Part shown: positions 32,101 to 38,543 of the stretch, in pieces | Position numbering within the stretch: the stretch's first letter is position 1 | Layout of the letters: every line of letters starts with the position of its first letter | DNA from: Glandiceps talaboti | Lineage: Eukaryota > Hemichordata > Enteropneusta > Spengelidae | Length of the DNA: 64,000 nt | Assembly (NCBI RefSeq): GCF_964340395.1 | Contig: NC_135554.1 | Span: 2,006,501 to 2,070,500, forward strand | Reading direction: 5' to 3' | Position numbers and translations under genes: made by a program | Notes under the pieces: model-generated | The model's database searches: none | Told to the model about the DNA's origin: nothing | The model's input: the letters and a program-made list of their open reading frames with translations, nothing else

Positions 32101-34369
32101 CCCCTATCTCGTCGCTATTTGCGTAAGATAAAAACTTGTGATAGCTGACAATATCGTGTTGTTGGAGGTGGTACTGTACTTAAAGTTGTGGAATTGAGGG
32201 GTCATGTTTAAATGCTGACTCATTACAAAGCACATGGTTAACAAGAACGTTCTGGAAGCGTGATTAGCGATCACAGTACAGTAAAGTTGAGTTTACGTTG
32301 TGTGAACCTGTTTTGATCGAATTTGTGCATCATTGGATGTGATTTTGTTAAATTATGGGACAGATATACTCGTATCACTCAGCTTGTATCTGTGTACATT
32401 GGTATCAAAACATTGTATGTGGTCGGTAGTTTTGTGCTCGACTACTCCTTTTATCTTTTGGCGTAATCCTATAAAAAATCATGCTACTCATTTCTATGCA
32501 TCAACATTGACGTTGGTATTTCTACATCGCCTCCAAAATTGTGCTCCTTTTGATTTTTTTCTTGGCAAATTTAGTTGCCGTCCTGTTGATAAGAAACAGG
32601 CACTGTTTGCATGCTTCTGTGTATGCAGTGTTCTCCACGAGGGTTTTTTGAGGGGCGCACCGCCCCTGTTTTCATGGATCGCCCATTTGTTTTGGCTTGA
32701 ACGTCTTCAAGAGATTCTATTCAAGGCCGTTAATAAAGGAAGTGAACAGCGACACTGCGTCTATCATCATTTATGAACTTATTTATCGCCTTGATTATAA
32801 CAATGATTGCCGAAACAAAACCAGTAAATGTAGTACCATCATAAAGTAGAAGGTACATTGGTAGTTTCTATGGCCGGGTATATCAAGCCCATAATTTCCA
32901 AGCCTTCCCGTATACGTACACACACAGACAGACGCTGGACAATCCCAATAGTACTAAAACTACAGCTGTGCTTCAATGCCATTGTGCTATTTTTTAAGAC
33001 ATTTCAAGTGAAGATGGTGTTTTAATCATGTCTTGGGTTTCACTATGTGAAGCATATACACATCACTTAATGTTGTGACCTTGACCTGAATAACAAAATG
33101 ATAGCCATGATTGTGATAAACAAACACCTTGACCTGAATAACAAAATGATAGCCATGATTGTGATAAACAAACACCTTGACCTGAATAACAAAATGATAG
33201 CCATGATTGTGATAAACAAACACATTTAGACTGTTATCGTCAAAAGTTTGATAAATATGGACACCATTCAAGTGTCTAGCCTAAGGCCTTACATTAACAA
33301 TGTTGATCTTTCTAGTGTCTACTCTAAGGCCTTACATTAACAATGTTGATTTCTAGTCAGAAACTGACCATGACCTTAACAAACGTTTTCGTGGTGAAAA
33401 TTTGAAATGACTGAATTTTTCTTTCTATGTTAACTCAAGAAGTTGAATAAACAAAGACTCCATTTAAATGCCTTTAACCCCAAAGGTCAGCTTTCTTTTC
33501 ATATGTTGACATTTGCCGTTGAACTCCATATATTCAAGGTCAAATAGCAATAAGGTCAATAAATTATTATAAAGTTTTTTACCATTCAGATTTTCATAAT
33601 AACTTTTCATTAAAACATGAAAGTTTTGGACTATGTCTTTGATTGAATACTTATTTACAATTATAACAAAAGGGATGGGTAGGCAGTTGAGAATAAACAT
33701 TATTTTAAAATTTGTAAATGCCTTAAGCAACAAGACCATGCCCATAGCAACAGGTAAACAATGGCATATAATTCCAAAGTGACAGTGGTGACAGGAAGGT
33801 AAATGAATGAATATTGCAAAATTGTATACATTACAATGTAATAGAATACATAGGGACAGCTCTCTCAATGGTGCTTGGATTGGTGTAGGGACAGATCTCT
33901 CAAAATATAGATTTCTCATGCTATCATTTTGATTCCTTTATGTAAAACTATGTACGCATTAACTTTCAGTGTACACACTGACACAGTGGCGGGGGGTGGG
34001 GGGTGAACAGAAAAAAAGGTAACAGAAACACTACTCAAGCATAATTTATGACAAACCAGGCAAAATAATACCTGTTTGGAATGTTTTTTGACTCATAATA
34101 ATTATATTTAGAGTACTTCAGAACCAGTGATATTGATAGGTTTTCTTAACATATAGAAATCAGATTCTCTACTTTCTGTTCAAAGACAATAACTTTGGTT
34201 TGTGTGACATCTCAATCCATTGCAGGAAATTGATGGCAAGTCTCTATTGCTGCTGAAGAGAAGTGATGTTTTGTCAGGACTGTCACTGAAACTTGGACCA
34301 GCGCTGAAAATTTACAATTTTGTGAAAAAACTGCAAACACTGAATCAACCGCCTTCTATGTACACATGA
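1591..34369 (+). CDS. SAMD1: SAMD1/KAT6-related chromatin reader, WH-WH-double PHD-SAM (spliced gene, 8 coding exons, 496 aa)
   Basis: The coding sequence joins 1591-2109, 9835-10006, 12490-12602, 14205-14286, 15003-15137, 23201-23348, 24403-24580 and 34226-34369. Every junction is AG/GT and in phase, giving 1491 nt (496 codons plus stop). Domains in order: winged helix 1 (about residues 1-75, SAMD1/KAT6 type), second winged helix or H15-like domain (about 84-155), double PHD finger (203-303), acidic Ser/Glu linker (305-389) and SAM domain (421-488). PHD1 ligands are C203 C206 C224 C227 H232 C235 C253 C256; PHD2 ligands are C259 C262 C274 C277 H282 C285 C300 C303. Family knowledge: the SAMD1 and KAT6 winged helix binds unmethylated CpG DNA, the KAT6 double PHD finger reads acylated H3, and human SAMD1 works in the nucleus with L3MBTL3 and KDM1A. 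A CpG-directed histone reader or repressor is therefore inferred. No MYST domain is present. Vertebrate SAMD1 as I know it lacks the PHD fingers, so the symbol marks closest architecture, not proven orthology. Confidence 0.9.
2110..3478. other. intron 1, proximal part
   Basis: Unique-looking AT-rich intron sequence in which I recognise no gene or mobile element. A short direct repeat (two copies of the ACATGATTACTTTG motif) lies near 3140-3185. Confidence 0.5.
3479..3606. repeat. three-copy 46-bp tandem repeat with DR1 nuclear-receptor motifs
   Basis: Three units start at 3479, 3525 and 3571. Each contains TGACCT-N-TGACCT (3502-3514, 3548-3560, 3594-3606), the reverse complement of a perfect DR1 element (AGGTCA N AGGTCA). 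The third unit differs only in the spacer base within the motif. It lies in intron 1 of the SAMD1-like gene. Confidence 0.85.
3607..6789. other. intron 1, AT-rich DNA with a dispersed repeat fragment
   Basis: No exon recognised. A full CRE motif (TGACGTCA) lies at 4449-4456. From about 6200 to 6540 there are two diverged units of an AT-rich dispersed family (taattaggcta / tcttaagaatgcaaact type) that recurs at 17.4, 21.6-23.0 and 25.3-25.7 kb. The rest looks unique. Confidence 0.45.
6790..7745 (+). repeat. dispersed repeat family with internal ~110-bp tandem units (copy 1)
   Basis: The left part carries phrases such as gggctgaaatttaa and cagtaatatgcaaatta. The right part has about five tandem units containing CCTAGCAACAAGACC and CCCATAGCAACAGCC. 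The same organisation is seen at 40825-41700 on the same strand and at about 50745-51925 inverted. No coding capacity; probably a non-autonomous element. Confidence 0.75.
7922..8118. repeat. three-copy ~70-bp tandem repeat
   Basis: The phrase GTCACCCAATGAAATTTCAG starts at 7922, 7994 and 8063, each followed by a similar tail (cgtcatatgacagttg). It is a short local duplication in intron 1. Confidence 0.85.
8119..9059. other. intron 1, no recognised feature
   Basis: AT-rich sequence with scattered short ORFs and no conserved domain or repeat that I recognise. Confidence 0.4.
9060..9785 (+). mobile_element. 5'-truncated Tx1/L1-like LINE, 3' end of ORF2 and A-rich tail
   Basis: An open frame from about 9061 to a stop at 9592 encodes the C-terminal part of a non-LTR reverse transcriptase. 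Its Cys/His knuckle reads [18 protein letters not shown], preceded by [20 protein letters not shown], typical of Tx1/L1-clade ORF2 C-termini (zf-RVT). A 3'UTR follows and ends in an A-run at 9776-9785. The endonuclease and RT domains are missing, so this is a dead 5'-truncated insertion. It ends only 49 nt before exon 2. Confidence 0.8.
9835..10006 (+). CDS. SAMD1: exon 2: linker and first half of PHD1 (residues 174-230)
   Basis: Acceptor ttgttattttcag at 9834; donor AAAG|gtgaac at 10007, phase 1. It encodes a linker then the first four PHD1 zinc ligands (CDYC at 203-206, CKDC at 224-227) with an extra Cys at 212. The codon split at the 3' junction becomes Ala in the NAKAHPSC motif, matching the KAT6 GHPSC sequence. 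Confidence 0.92.
10306..12452. repeat. ~2.1-kb minisatellite, variable unit built on GGATCTCAATGACTTAG
   Basis: The core GGATCTCAATGACTTAG is separated by short variable linkers (gatagtatgaat, aattagatagtatgaatt, tatgatt, cgtacaatt), so unit length varies between about 24 and 36 bp. Linker types recur in blocks, for example the CTTCGTACAATTGG variant near 11530, 12021 and 12201, implying unequal exchange. The array fills most of intron 2. Confidence 0.95.
12490..12602 (+). CDS. SAMD1: exon 3: second half of PHD1, start of PHD2 (residues 231-268)
   Basis: Acceptor tctttccag at 12489; donor GCA|gtaagt at 12603, phase 0. It encodes HPSC, then [12 protein letters not shown], which ends PHD1 and opens PHD2 with no linker, the hallmark of a double PHD finger as in KAT6A/B, DPF1-3 and PHF10. 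Confidence 0.93.
12603..13548. other. intron 3, 5' part
   Basis: No exon seen. A patch at about 12885-12985 (gaaatcaaaatcaaaacatt ... actatgtactac) resembles 31665-31745 and may be a dispersed element. Confidence 0.4.
13549..14117 (+). mobile_element. dispersed ~560-bp element (tagtcccc family), copy 1
   Basis: Starts TAGTCCCCGCGGACGAAGTC, followed by a (GTCC)n/(GTCT)n run. Three tandem units of about 120-125 bp follow, each containing GATCCAATATGG and GCCATTTTGTTTG-like phrases and GCCATAACTC. A second same-strand copy lies at 23514-24070. There is no coding potential; non-autonomous class unknown. Confidence 0.8.
14205..14286 (+). CDS. SAMD1: exon 4: PHD2 core (residues 269-295)
   Basis: Acceptor tttcattttag at 14204; donor ACAG|gtatgt at 14287, phase 1. 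It encodes [20 protein letters not shown], the C..C....H..C core of PHD2, nearly identical in pattern to KAT6A. Confidence 0.94.
14461..15002 (+). repeat. intron 4 minisatellite of splice-junction-like units, abutting exon 5
   Basis: About sixteen units of 26-33 bp of the form gaatgttgtgttttag|gtaagtcaacttactct. TTTTAG or ATCAG followed directly by GTAAGT/GTGAGT occurs at junctions 14472, 14529, 14590, 14623, 14909 and 14936. At 14969 the unit reads AG|GTCAAT. Other units have TTTTGG or TTTCGG in place of TTTTAG but keep GTAAGT. The last unit's TTTTAG is the real exon 5 acceptor, and the exon begins GTAAAT. A hairpin insertion interrupts the array at 14676-14738. Confidence 0.93.
14676..14738. 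repeat. 24-bp inverted repeat (hairpin) inside the intron 4 array
   Basis: Left arm 14676-14699 and right arm 14715-14738 are perfect complements, with a 15-nt loop. The arm contains GTAAGGTCGTATCTGC. It is unrelated to the surrounding units, so it looks like a small insertion or fold-back element. Confidence 0.9.
15003..15137 (+). CDS. SAMD1: exon 5: end of PHD2 and acidic linker (residues 296-340)
   Basis: Acceptor ttatgttttag at 15002; donor AAAG|gttagt at 15138, phase 1. It begins with the split Gly codon and GKWMCDKC, giving the last two PHD2 ligands (C300, C303). A Ser/Glu/Thr-rich low-complexity linker follows. Confidence 0.93.
15519..16733. repeat. 42-bp minisatellite, about 29 units
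   Basis: The unit contains GATTTAAACTGAATGCCTTC followed by CGTAAGG and caaagtcttta; the main variation is aaggTC versus agggCA. Because 42 is a multiple of 3, a 421-codon frame stays open on the minus strand (14-residue repeat containing EGIQFKSKD). That frame has no start context or family and is not called a gene. Unit-like single copies occur near 21450-21490 and 22483-22515. Confidence 0.96.
16734..16869. repeat. start of an AT-rich dispersed element (host of the MITE insertion)
   Basis: Contains CCTTCGGTAAGGAAGG and GTCTGTGTCTGTGTCTGT followed by tttctaaaaaac. This is the same order as 25145-25290 (CCTCCCGTAAGGAGG, gtctgtctg, tttcttaaaaac), so both are starts of one family. The family continues at 17395 beyond the MITE. 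Confidence 0.6.
16870..17385 (+). mobile_element. 516-bp TIR transposon (MITE), copy A, with 9-bp target-site duplication
   Basis: The left end TAGTCTATCAGCTAG and right end (reverse complement TAGTCTTGCTGCTAG) form terminal inverted repeats. The flanks 16861-16869 and 17386-17394 are both GGTAATGGC, a 9-bp duplication as in Mutator-like elements (8-bp hAT also considered). It lies in intron 5 and has an inverted partner at 24590-25023. A 72-codon frame inside it is shared with the partner only because the copies are nearly identical. Confidence 0.85.
17395..18202. other. intron 5: remainder of dispersed element, then unassigned DNA
   Basis: 17395-17560 continues the AT-rich family (cataattaatggttttcggtaattagg). 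17561-18202 holds nothing I recognise. Confidence 0.45.
18203..18850 (+). repeat. dispersed element (agcgtagctttaggtatagg family), copy 1
   Basis: Runs from TTTTAGCTCCGCTGTCAGCG through GTGAATCATAGGTGTC, TTTGGTGTGCATGTTCCC and GATTTGTTAATTTCAAGTCA to ttcgaaacagggttg. Related copies are at 30257-30643, about 41810-42190 and, in fragments, 38605-38720 and 40680-40840. Non-coding. Confidence 0.75.
18851..19616. other. intron 5, no recognised feature
   Basis: Mixed-composition DNA with no ORF or repeat that I can place. Confidence 0.35.
19617..20330 (+). repeat. dispersed ~700-bp element, uninterrupted copy
   Basis: Starts GTCTTGAATTGTATAACTC and continues through GATCACGCAGATTTTG, ATGAACGAGTGTTACCAC and GGCGATTAATACATTTC. 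The same order is found at 25808-26138 plus 27868-28200, where a 1.7-kb element is inserted. It therefore serves as the empty-site reference. Confidence 0.8.
20331..21440. other. intron 5, no recognised gene
   Basis: A short motif GACCGATAGGTCGC near 20490 recurs near 6224. A 164-codon minus-strand frame (20817-21311) has no recognisable domain and is not called. Confidence 0.35.
21441..23060. repeat. tandem/dispersed AT-rich repeat cluster, ~135-150 bp spacing
   Basis: The phrase aatttgcataattaatgatt followed by ggtaattaggctatatctta recurs near 21740, 21889, 22033 and 22166. Diverged units flank these, and inverted copies (cactgaaaatcattaattat) lie between 22730 and 22900. Fragments similar to the 42-bp array unit bound it (21450-21490, 22483-22515). 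Confidence 0.7.
23201..23348 (+). CDS. SAMD1: exon 6: acidic linker (residues 341-389)
   Basis: Acceptor ctaattattcag at 23200; donor CCAG|gtatgt at 23349, phase 2. It encodes a Pro/Glu/Asp-rich segment ([18 protein letters not shown], then an acidic KKEDEE stretch). It has no fold of its own; support comes from the exact phase match on both sides and uninterrupted coding. Confidence 0.88.
23514..24070 (+). mobile_element. dispersed ~560-bp element (tagtcccc family), copy 2
   Basis: Same order as 13549-14117: TAGTCCCCGCCGGACGAAG, GTCC run, then three internal units with GATCCAATATGG. It ends at a C-tract (24075-24086). It lies in intron 6, same orientation as the gene. Confidence 0.82.
24087..24402. 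other. intron 6, 3' part
   Basis: Nothing recognised beyond the exon 7 polypyrimidine tract and acceptor (ttattttacctgcag). Confidence 0.4.
24403..24580 (+). CDS. SAMD1: exon 7: linker and first half of SAM domain (residues 390-449)
   Basis: Acceptor ttttacctgcag at 24402; donor CAG|gtgagt at 24581, phase 0. From residue 421 it encodes [19 protein letters not shown], the start of a SAM domain of the SAMD1/L3MBTL/polyhomeotic type, then [11 protein letters not shown] transposon begins 9 nt after the donor. Confidence 0.93.
24590..25023 (-). mobile_element. TIR transposon (MITE), copy B, inverted relative to copy A
   Basis: Starts TAGTCTTGCTGCTAGACG and is nearly identical to the reverse complement of 16949-17385, with only scattered mismatches. 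The far end is truncated: similarity stops near CGCTAGACC at 25023, so the opposite TIR and target duplication are missing. The first 9 intron bases (GTGAGTACC) lie between the exon 7 donor and the element, the length expected for one target-site duplication. Confidence 0.85.
25024..25807. repeat. intron 7: AT-rich dispersed family copies
   Basis: 25145-25290 has CCTCCCGTAAGGAGG, a gtctgtctg run and tttcttaaaaac. 25300-25700 has three units with cataattaatg and taattaggc phrases. This is the same family as 16734-17560 and 21441-23060. Confidence 0.6.
25808..26138 (+). repeat. dispersed ~700-bp element, second copy, left half
   Basis: Matches 19617-19920 from GTCTTGAATTGTATAACTC to CGAACATGAACGAGTGTTAC. 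It is interrupted after GTATGGC at 26138 and resumes at 27868. Confidence 0.8.
26139..27867. mobile_element. 1.7-kb TIR element (hAT-like), non-autonomous, nested in an older repeat
   Basis: The ends are inverted repeats: AAGGGTTCGACA at 26139-26150 and TGTCGAACCCTG at 27856-27867. Weaker similarity continues inward (CTATCCC, CTAG). The flanks rejoin into the uninterrupted copy at 19617 (GTATGGC then TGGCTGAGAATG), with an imperfect short target duplication. CAGGG-type TIRs suggest hAT. I find no transposase inside, only short ORFs and a C-tract at 27527-27539. Confidence 0.7.
28200..30256. repeat. 32-bp minisatellite, part 1 (about 64 units)
   Basis: The unit contains ACATTTTATCTACTTCCTAC followed by ccttactgtgat. 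The TCAAC variant is at 28941, 29037, 29101, 29293, 29389, 29453 and 29645; spacings of 96, 64, 192, 96, 64 and 192 define a 352-bp (11-unit) higher-order repeat. One unit near 29836-29862 is inverted. The array starts inside the second copy of the dispersed 700-bp element. Confidence 0.97.
30257..30643 (+). mobile_element. ~390-bp dispersed element inserted in the 32-bp minisatellite
   Basis: Runs from AGCGTAGCTTTAGGTATAGG to gaatatgttaatgtt and matches 18230-18620. It is flanked on both sides by ACATTTT of the array (30249-30255 and 30644-30650), consistent with a ~7-bp target duplication. Confidence 0.75.
30644..31659. repeat. 32-bp minisatellite, part 2 (about 32 units)
   Basis: Same unit as part 1, richer in the TGTAATAC and TTCTTACC variants, with two units shortened at TACTAAATAC near 31181 and 31436. 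Together with part 1 it was one array before the insertion. Confidence 0.96.
31660..33065. other. intron 7: low-repeat DNA
   Basis: 31665-31745 resembles 12885-12985. An inverted repeat AGTTCCAGGGC / GCCCTGGAACT lies at about 31947-31979. A 147-codon plus-strand frame at 32333-32776 has no recognisable domain and is not called. Otherwise nothing. Confidence 0.4.
33066..33225. repeat. three-copy 48-bp tandem repeat
   Basis: Three units contain CTTGACCTGAATAACAAAAT and tgattgtgataaacaaacac. The first is preceded by TGACCTTGACCT (33076-33087), an ERR/SF-1-like nuclear-receptor site. Two copies of a unit with CTAAGGCCTTACATTAACAA follow at about 33280-33350. Confidence 0.85.
33351..34225. other. 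intron 7, 3' part
   Basis: Contains a degenerate fragment of the CCATAGCAACAGG family near 33720-33780 and the exon 8 acceptor. No other exon seen. Confidence 0.4.
34226..34369 (+). CDS. SAMD1: exon 8: second half of SAM domain and stop (residues 450-496)
   Basis: Acceptor caatccattgcag at 34225. It encodes [20 protein letters not shown] then [17 protein letters not shown], completing the SAM domain; the GLS-x-(K/R)LGPALKIY signature is especially close to human SAMD1. An eight-residue tail follows, then TGA at 34367-34369. Confidence 0.94.
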   Translation, partial: EIDGKSLLLLKRSDVLSGLSLKLGPALKIYNFVKKLQTLNQPPSMYT

Positions 34370-34392
34370 AATTACAAACACTGAATCAACCG
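34334..34392. repeat. 41-bp tandem duplication across the stop codon
   Basis: CAAACACTGAATCAACCG occurs at 34334-34351 (coding) and again at 34375-34392 (3'UTR), 41 bp apart, with the stop codon between them. Confidence 0.85.
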
Positions 34393-34535
34393 TAGTGGTA
34401 GTTTCATATTATCATACCATGTTGTAACGTGTAGTGACTATTGCAGATATTAGTAGATAGTCATTCAAATATAAAAATGACATTATGTCACAATTATGTG
34501 GGTACTGATGAATTCAAAAAGTATGAAACCGAGCT

Positions 34536-37500
34536 TGTACAGTGTGTTCATACTGGTTTTACAGTCTGTACAGTGTGTCCATACTGGTTTTACAGTCTAT
34601 ACAGTGTGTTCATACTGGTTTTACAGTCTGTGCAGTGTGTTCATACTGGTTTTACAGTCTATACAGTGTGTTCATACTGGTTTTACAGTCTGTACAGTGT
34701 GTTCATACTGGTTTTACAGTCTGTGCAGTGTGTTCATACTGGTTTTACAGTCTGTACAGTGGGTTCATACTGGTTTTACAGTCTGTACAGTGGGTTCATA
34801 CTGGTTTTACAGTCTGTACAGTGTGTTCATACTGGTTTTACAGTCTGTACAGTGTGTTCATACTGGTTTTACAGTCTGTGCAGTGTGTTCATACTGGTTT
34901 TACAGTCTGTACAGTGTGTTCATACTGGTTTTACAGTCTGTACAGTGTGTTCATACTGGTTTTACAGTCTGTGCAGTGTGTTCATACTGGTTTTACAGTC
35001 TGTACAGTGTGTTCATACTGGTTTTACAGTCTGTACAGTGTGTTCATACTGGTTTTACAGTCTGTACAGTGAGTTCATACTGGTTTTACAGTCTACAGTG
35101 TGTTCATACTGGTTTTACAGTCTGTGCAGTGTGTTCATACTGGTTTTACAGTCTGTACAGTGTGTTCATACTGGTTTTACAGTCTATACAGTGTGTTCAT
35201 ACTGGTTTTACAGTCTGTACAGTGTGTTCATACTGGTTTTACAGTCTACAGTGTGTTCATACTGGTTTTACAGTCTATACAGTGTGTTCATACTGGTTTT
35301 ACAGTCTGTACAGTGTGTTCATACTGGTTTTACAGTCCGTACAGTGGGTTCATACTGGTTTTACAGTCTACAGTGTGTTCATACTGGTTTTACAGTCTGT
35401 GCAGTGTGTTCATACTGGTTTTACAGTCTGTACAGTGGGTTCATACTGGTTTTACAGTCTGTACAGTGTGTTCATACTGGTTTTACAGTCTGTACAGTGT
35501 GTTCATACTGGTTTTACAGTCTGTACAGTGTGTTCATACTGGTTTTACAGTCTGTACAGTGTGTTCATACTGGTTTTACAGTCTGTACAGTGTGTTCATA
35601 CTGGTTTTACAGTCTGTACAGTGGGTTCATACTGGTTTTACAGTCTGTACAGTGTGTTCATACTGGTTTTACAGTCTGCATAGTGTGTTCATACTGGTTT
35701 TACAGTCTGTACAGTGTGTTCATACTGGTTTTACAGTCTGTACAGTGTGTTCATACTGGTTTTACAGTCTGTACAGTGGGTTCATACTGGTTTTACAGTC
35801 TGTACAGTGTGTTCATACTGGTTTTACAGTCTGTACAGTGTGTTCATACTGGTTTTACAGTCTGTACAGTGTGTTCATACTGGTTTTACAGTCTGTACAG
35901 TGTTCATACTGGTTTTACAGTCTGTACAGTGTGTTCATACTGGTTTTACAGTCTGTACAGTGGGTTCATACTGGTTTTACAGTCTGTACAGTGTGTTCAT
36001 ACTGGTTTTACAGTCTGCATAGTGTGTTCATACTGGTTTTACAGTCTGTACAGTGTGTTCATACTGGTTTTACAGTCTGTACAGTGTGTTCATACTGGTT
36101 TTACAGTCTGTACAGTGGGTTCATACTGGTTTTACAGTCTGTACAGTGGGTTCATACTGGTTTTACAGTCTGTACAGTGGGTTCATACTGGTTTTACAGT
36201 CTGTACAGTGGGTTCATACTGGTTTTACAGTCTGTACAGTGGGTTCATACTGGTTTTACAGTCTGTACAGTGTGTTCATACTGGTTTTACAGTCTGTACA
36301 GTGTGTTCATACTGGTTTTACAGTCTGTACAGTGTGTTCATACTGGTTTTACAGTCTGTACAGTGTGTTCATACTGGTTTTACAGTCTGTACAGTGGGTT
36401 CATACTGGTTTTACAGTCTTACAGTGGGTTCATACTGGTTTTACAGTCTGTACAGTGTGTTCATACTGGTTTTACAGTCTGTACAGTGTGTTCATACTGG
36501 TTTTACAGTCTGTACAGTGTGTTCATACTGGTTTTACAGTCTGTACAGTGTGTTCATACTGGTTTTACAGTCTGTACAGTGTGTTCATACTGGTTTTACA
36601 GTCTGTACAGTGTGTTCATACTGGTTTTACAGTCTGTACAGTGTGTTCATACTGGTTTTACAGTCTGTACAGTGTGTTCATACTGGTTTTACAGTCTGTA
36701 CAGTGTGTTCATACTGGTTTTACAGTCTGTACAGTGTGTTCATACTGGTTTTACAGTCTGTACAGTGTGTTCATACTGGTTTTACAGTCTGTACAGTGGG
36801 TTCATACTGGTTTTACAGTCTGTACAGTGGGTTCATACTGGTTTTACAGTCTGTACAGTGGGTTCATACTGGTTTTACAGTCTGTACAGTGGGTTCATAC
36901 TGGTTTTACAGTCTGTACAGTGGGTTCATACTGGTTTTACAGTCTGTACAGTGTGTTCATACTGGTTTTACAGTCTGTACAGTGGGTTCATACTGGTTTT
37001 ACAGTCTGTACAGTGTGTTCATACTGGTTTTACAGTCTGTACAGTGTGTTCATACTGGTTTTACAGTCTGTACAGTGTGTTCATACTGGTTTTACAGTCT
37101 GTACAGTGTGTTCATACTGGTTTTACAGTCTGTACAGTGTGTTCATACTGGTTTTACAGTCTGTACAGTGTGTTCATACTGGTTTTACAGTCTGTACAGT
37201 GTGTTCATACTGGTTTTACAGTCTGTACAGTGTGTTCATACTGGTTTTACAGTCTGTACAGTGTGTTAATACTGGTTTTACAGTCTGTACAGTGTGTTCA
37301 TACTGGTTTTACAGTCTGTACAGTGTGTTCATACTGGTTTTACAGTCTGTACAGTGTGTTCATACTGGTTTTACAGTCTATACAGTGTGTTCATACTGGT
37401 TTTACAGTCTGTACAGTGTGTTCATACTGGTTTTACAGTCTGTACAGTGTGTTCATACTGGTTTTACAGTCTGTACAGTGTGTTCATACTGGTTTTACAG

Positions 37501-37683
37501 TCTGTACAGTGTGTTCATACTGGTTTTACAGTCTGTACAGTGTGTTCATACTGGTTTTACAGTCTGTACAGTGTGTTCATACTGGTTTTACAGTCTGTAC
37601 AGTGTGTTCATACTGGTTTTACAGTCTGTACAGTGTGTTCATACTGGTTTTACAGTCTATACAGTGTGTTCATACTGGTTTTA
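34536..37683 (+). repeat. 31-bp minisatellite, about 101 units, directly downstream of the SAMD1-like stop
   Basis: The unit is GTACAGTGTGTTCATACTGG followed by ttttacagtct. Variants are GTGGGTTC, TGCAG, TATACAG and units shortened by 2-3 nt (for example near 35093). The unit has no stop in any forward frame, so all three frames stay open (up to 942 codons) and give Cys/Phe/Tyr-rich repeats. This is not treated as a gene. It begins about 167 nt after the stop codon and may lie in the 3'UTR. Confidence 0.97.
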
Positions 37684-38101
37684 AGTGTAATTTGTACAGT
37701 AATTGACATTTATTTAACCAGATAATGACCTAGTTCCATTACAGAATGTTACTTGAAATCCTCCTATATGTACAAGACACTAATCTGACCCCATGATGGA
37801 AATTAAAATTGTATGGACAAGTGATTGTTACTTTGGTATGAAGCTCGCATACTCTTGATATAGACTTGGTGACAATCAGCTGTAAGACTAATATACTCCA
37901 AACGTAAGTTACTAGCTGCCATTGCTGCTGACAGTGTACCAAATGTAAACAGTGTTATTGGTAAGGAATGTCCACACCAGCAGGGTTAATGCTAGGATTT
38001 GAAATGTTAGCCACACATTACCTCTGTGATGAGAATTCTAAAATTTCCTTAAGCCACAAGTAACTTTTATTAGCGACATTGTATTCTCAATAATTTCAAA
38101 G
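37684..38101. other. intergenic, no recognised feature
   Basis: AT-rich DNA after the 31-bp array. No clear polyadenylation site can be assigned here. Confidence 0.35.
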
Positions 38102-38543
38102 TTAAAGGTGATTCAAAATTCTCACATTCACTATTGCTATTTTGCTAGATGACATGTTTGTGAAACGCATTCTGGTTTTAAAACTTTAAAAAAGTGTCTG
38201 CAAAGTGTCTGCTTTTTTCAGTTTAGTTCCCTTCGGATTTACTTCAAGAGTTTTCGGGTATTTCCGGTCCCACCTCGACCACAGGATCTTGTGACGTCAT
38301 AAGGAGTACTCGTTAGCACTAAGGCTATGACAAGCATAGTAAACAGGTGAATAAAACTCAACAGCATTGTGAAAATACATTGCTGTTGGTTGTTATAGAC
38401 ATCAGTAAACAAAACTACAGTGTACACGTCTTATTAACCAACATTTACCGATATTTACTCACACTATCTGACTAATGCGTTTCACAAACATGTCATCTAG
38501 CAAATTAGTGATAGTGAATGTGAGCATTTTGAATCACCTTTAA
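38102..38543. mobile_element. 442-bp TIR element flanked by TTAA, containing a CRE motif
   Basis: About 70-bp inverted repeats: left 38102-38171 (TTAAAGGTGATTCAAAATTC ...) and right 38474-38543 (... GAATCACCTTTAA). TTAA at both ends suggests a piggyBac-type target, although the inner end AGGTG is not the usual CCC. The interior carries a full CRE (TGACGTCA, 38292-38299). No transposase. Confidence 0.8.

Noticed and set aside
32333-32776. 147-codon plus-strand frame
   Set aside because: No recognisable domain, no start or splice context tying it to the gene, and it sits in intron 7. Probably chance.
1591-34369. Calling the plus-strand gene KAT6A/KAT6B
   Set aside because: The N-terminal half is KAT6-like, but the reading frame ends after a SAM domain at 34369 and no MYST domain was found in the window.
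34441-37706. Three overlapping plus-strand frames of up to 942 codons with Cys/Phe/Tyr repeats
   Set aside because: They are the 31-bp minisatellite read in three frames. The unit simply lacks stop trinucleotides, there is no conserved start, and all frames give equivalent repeats.
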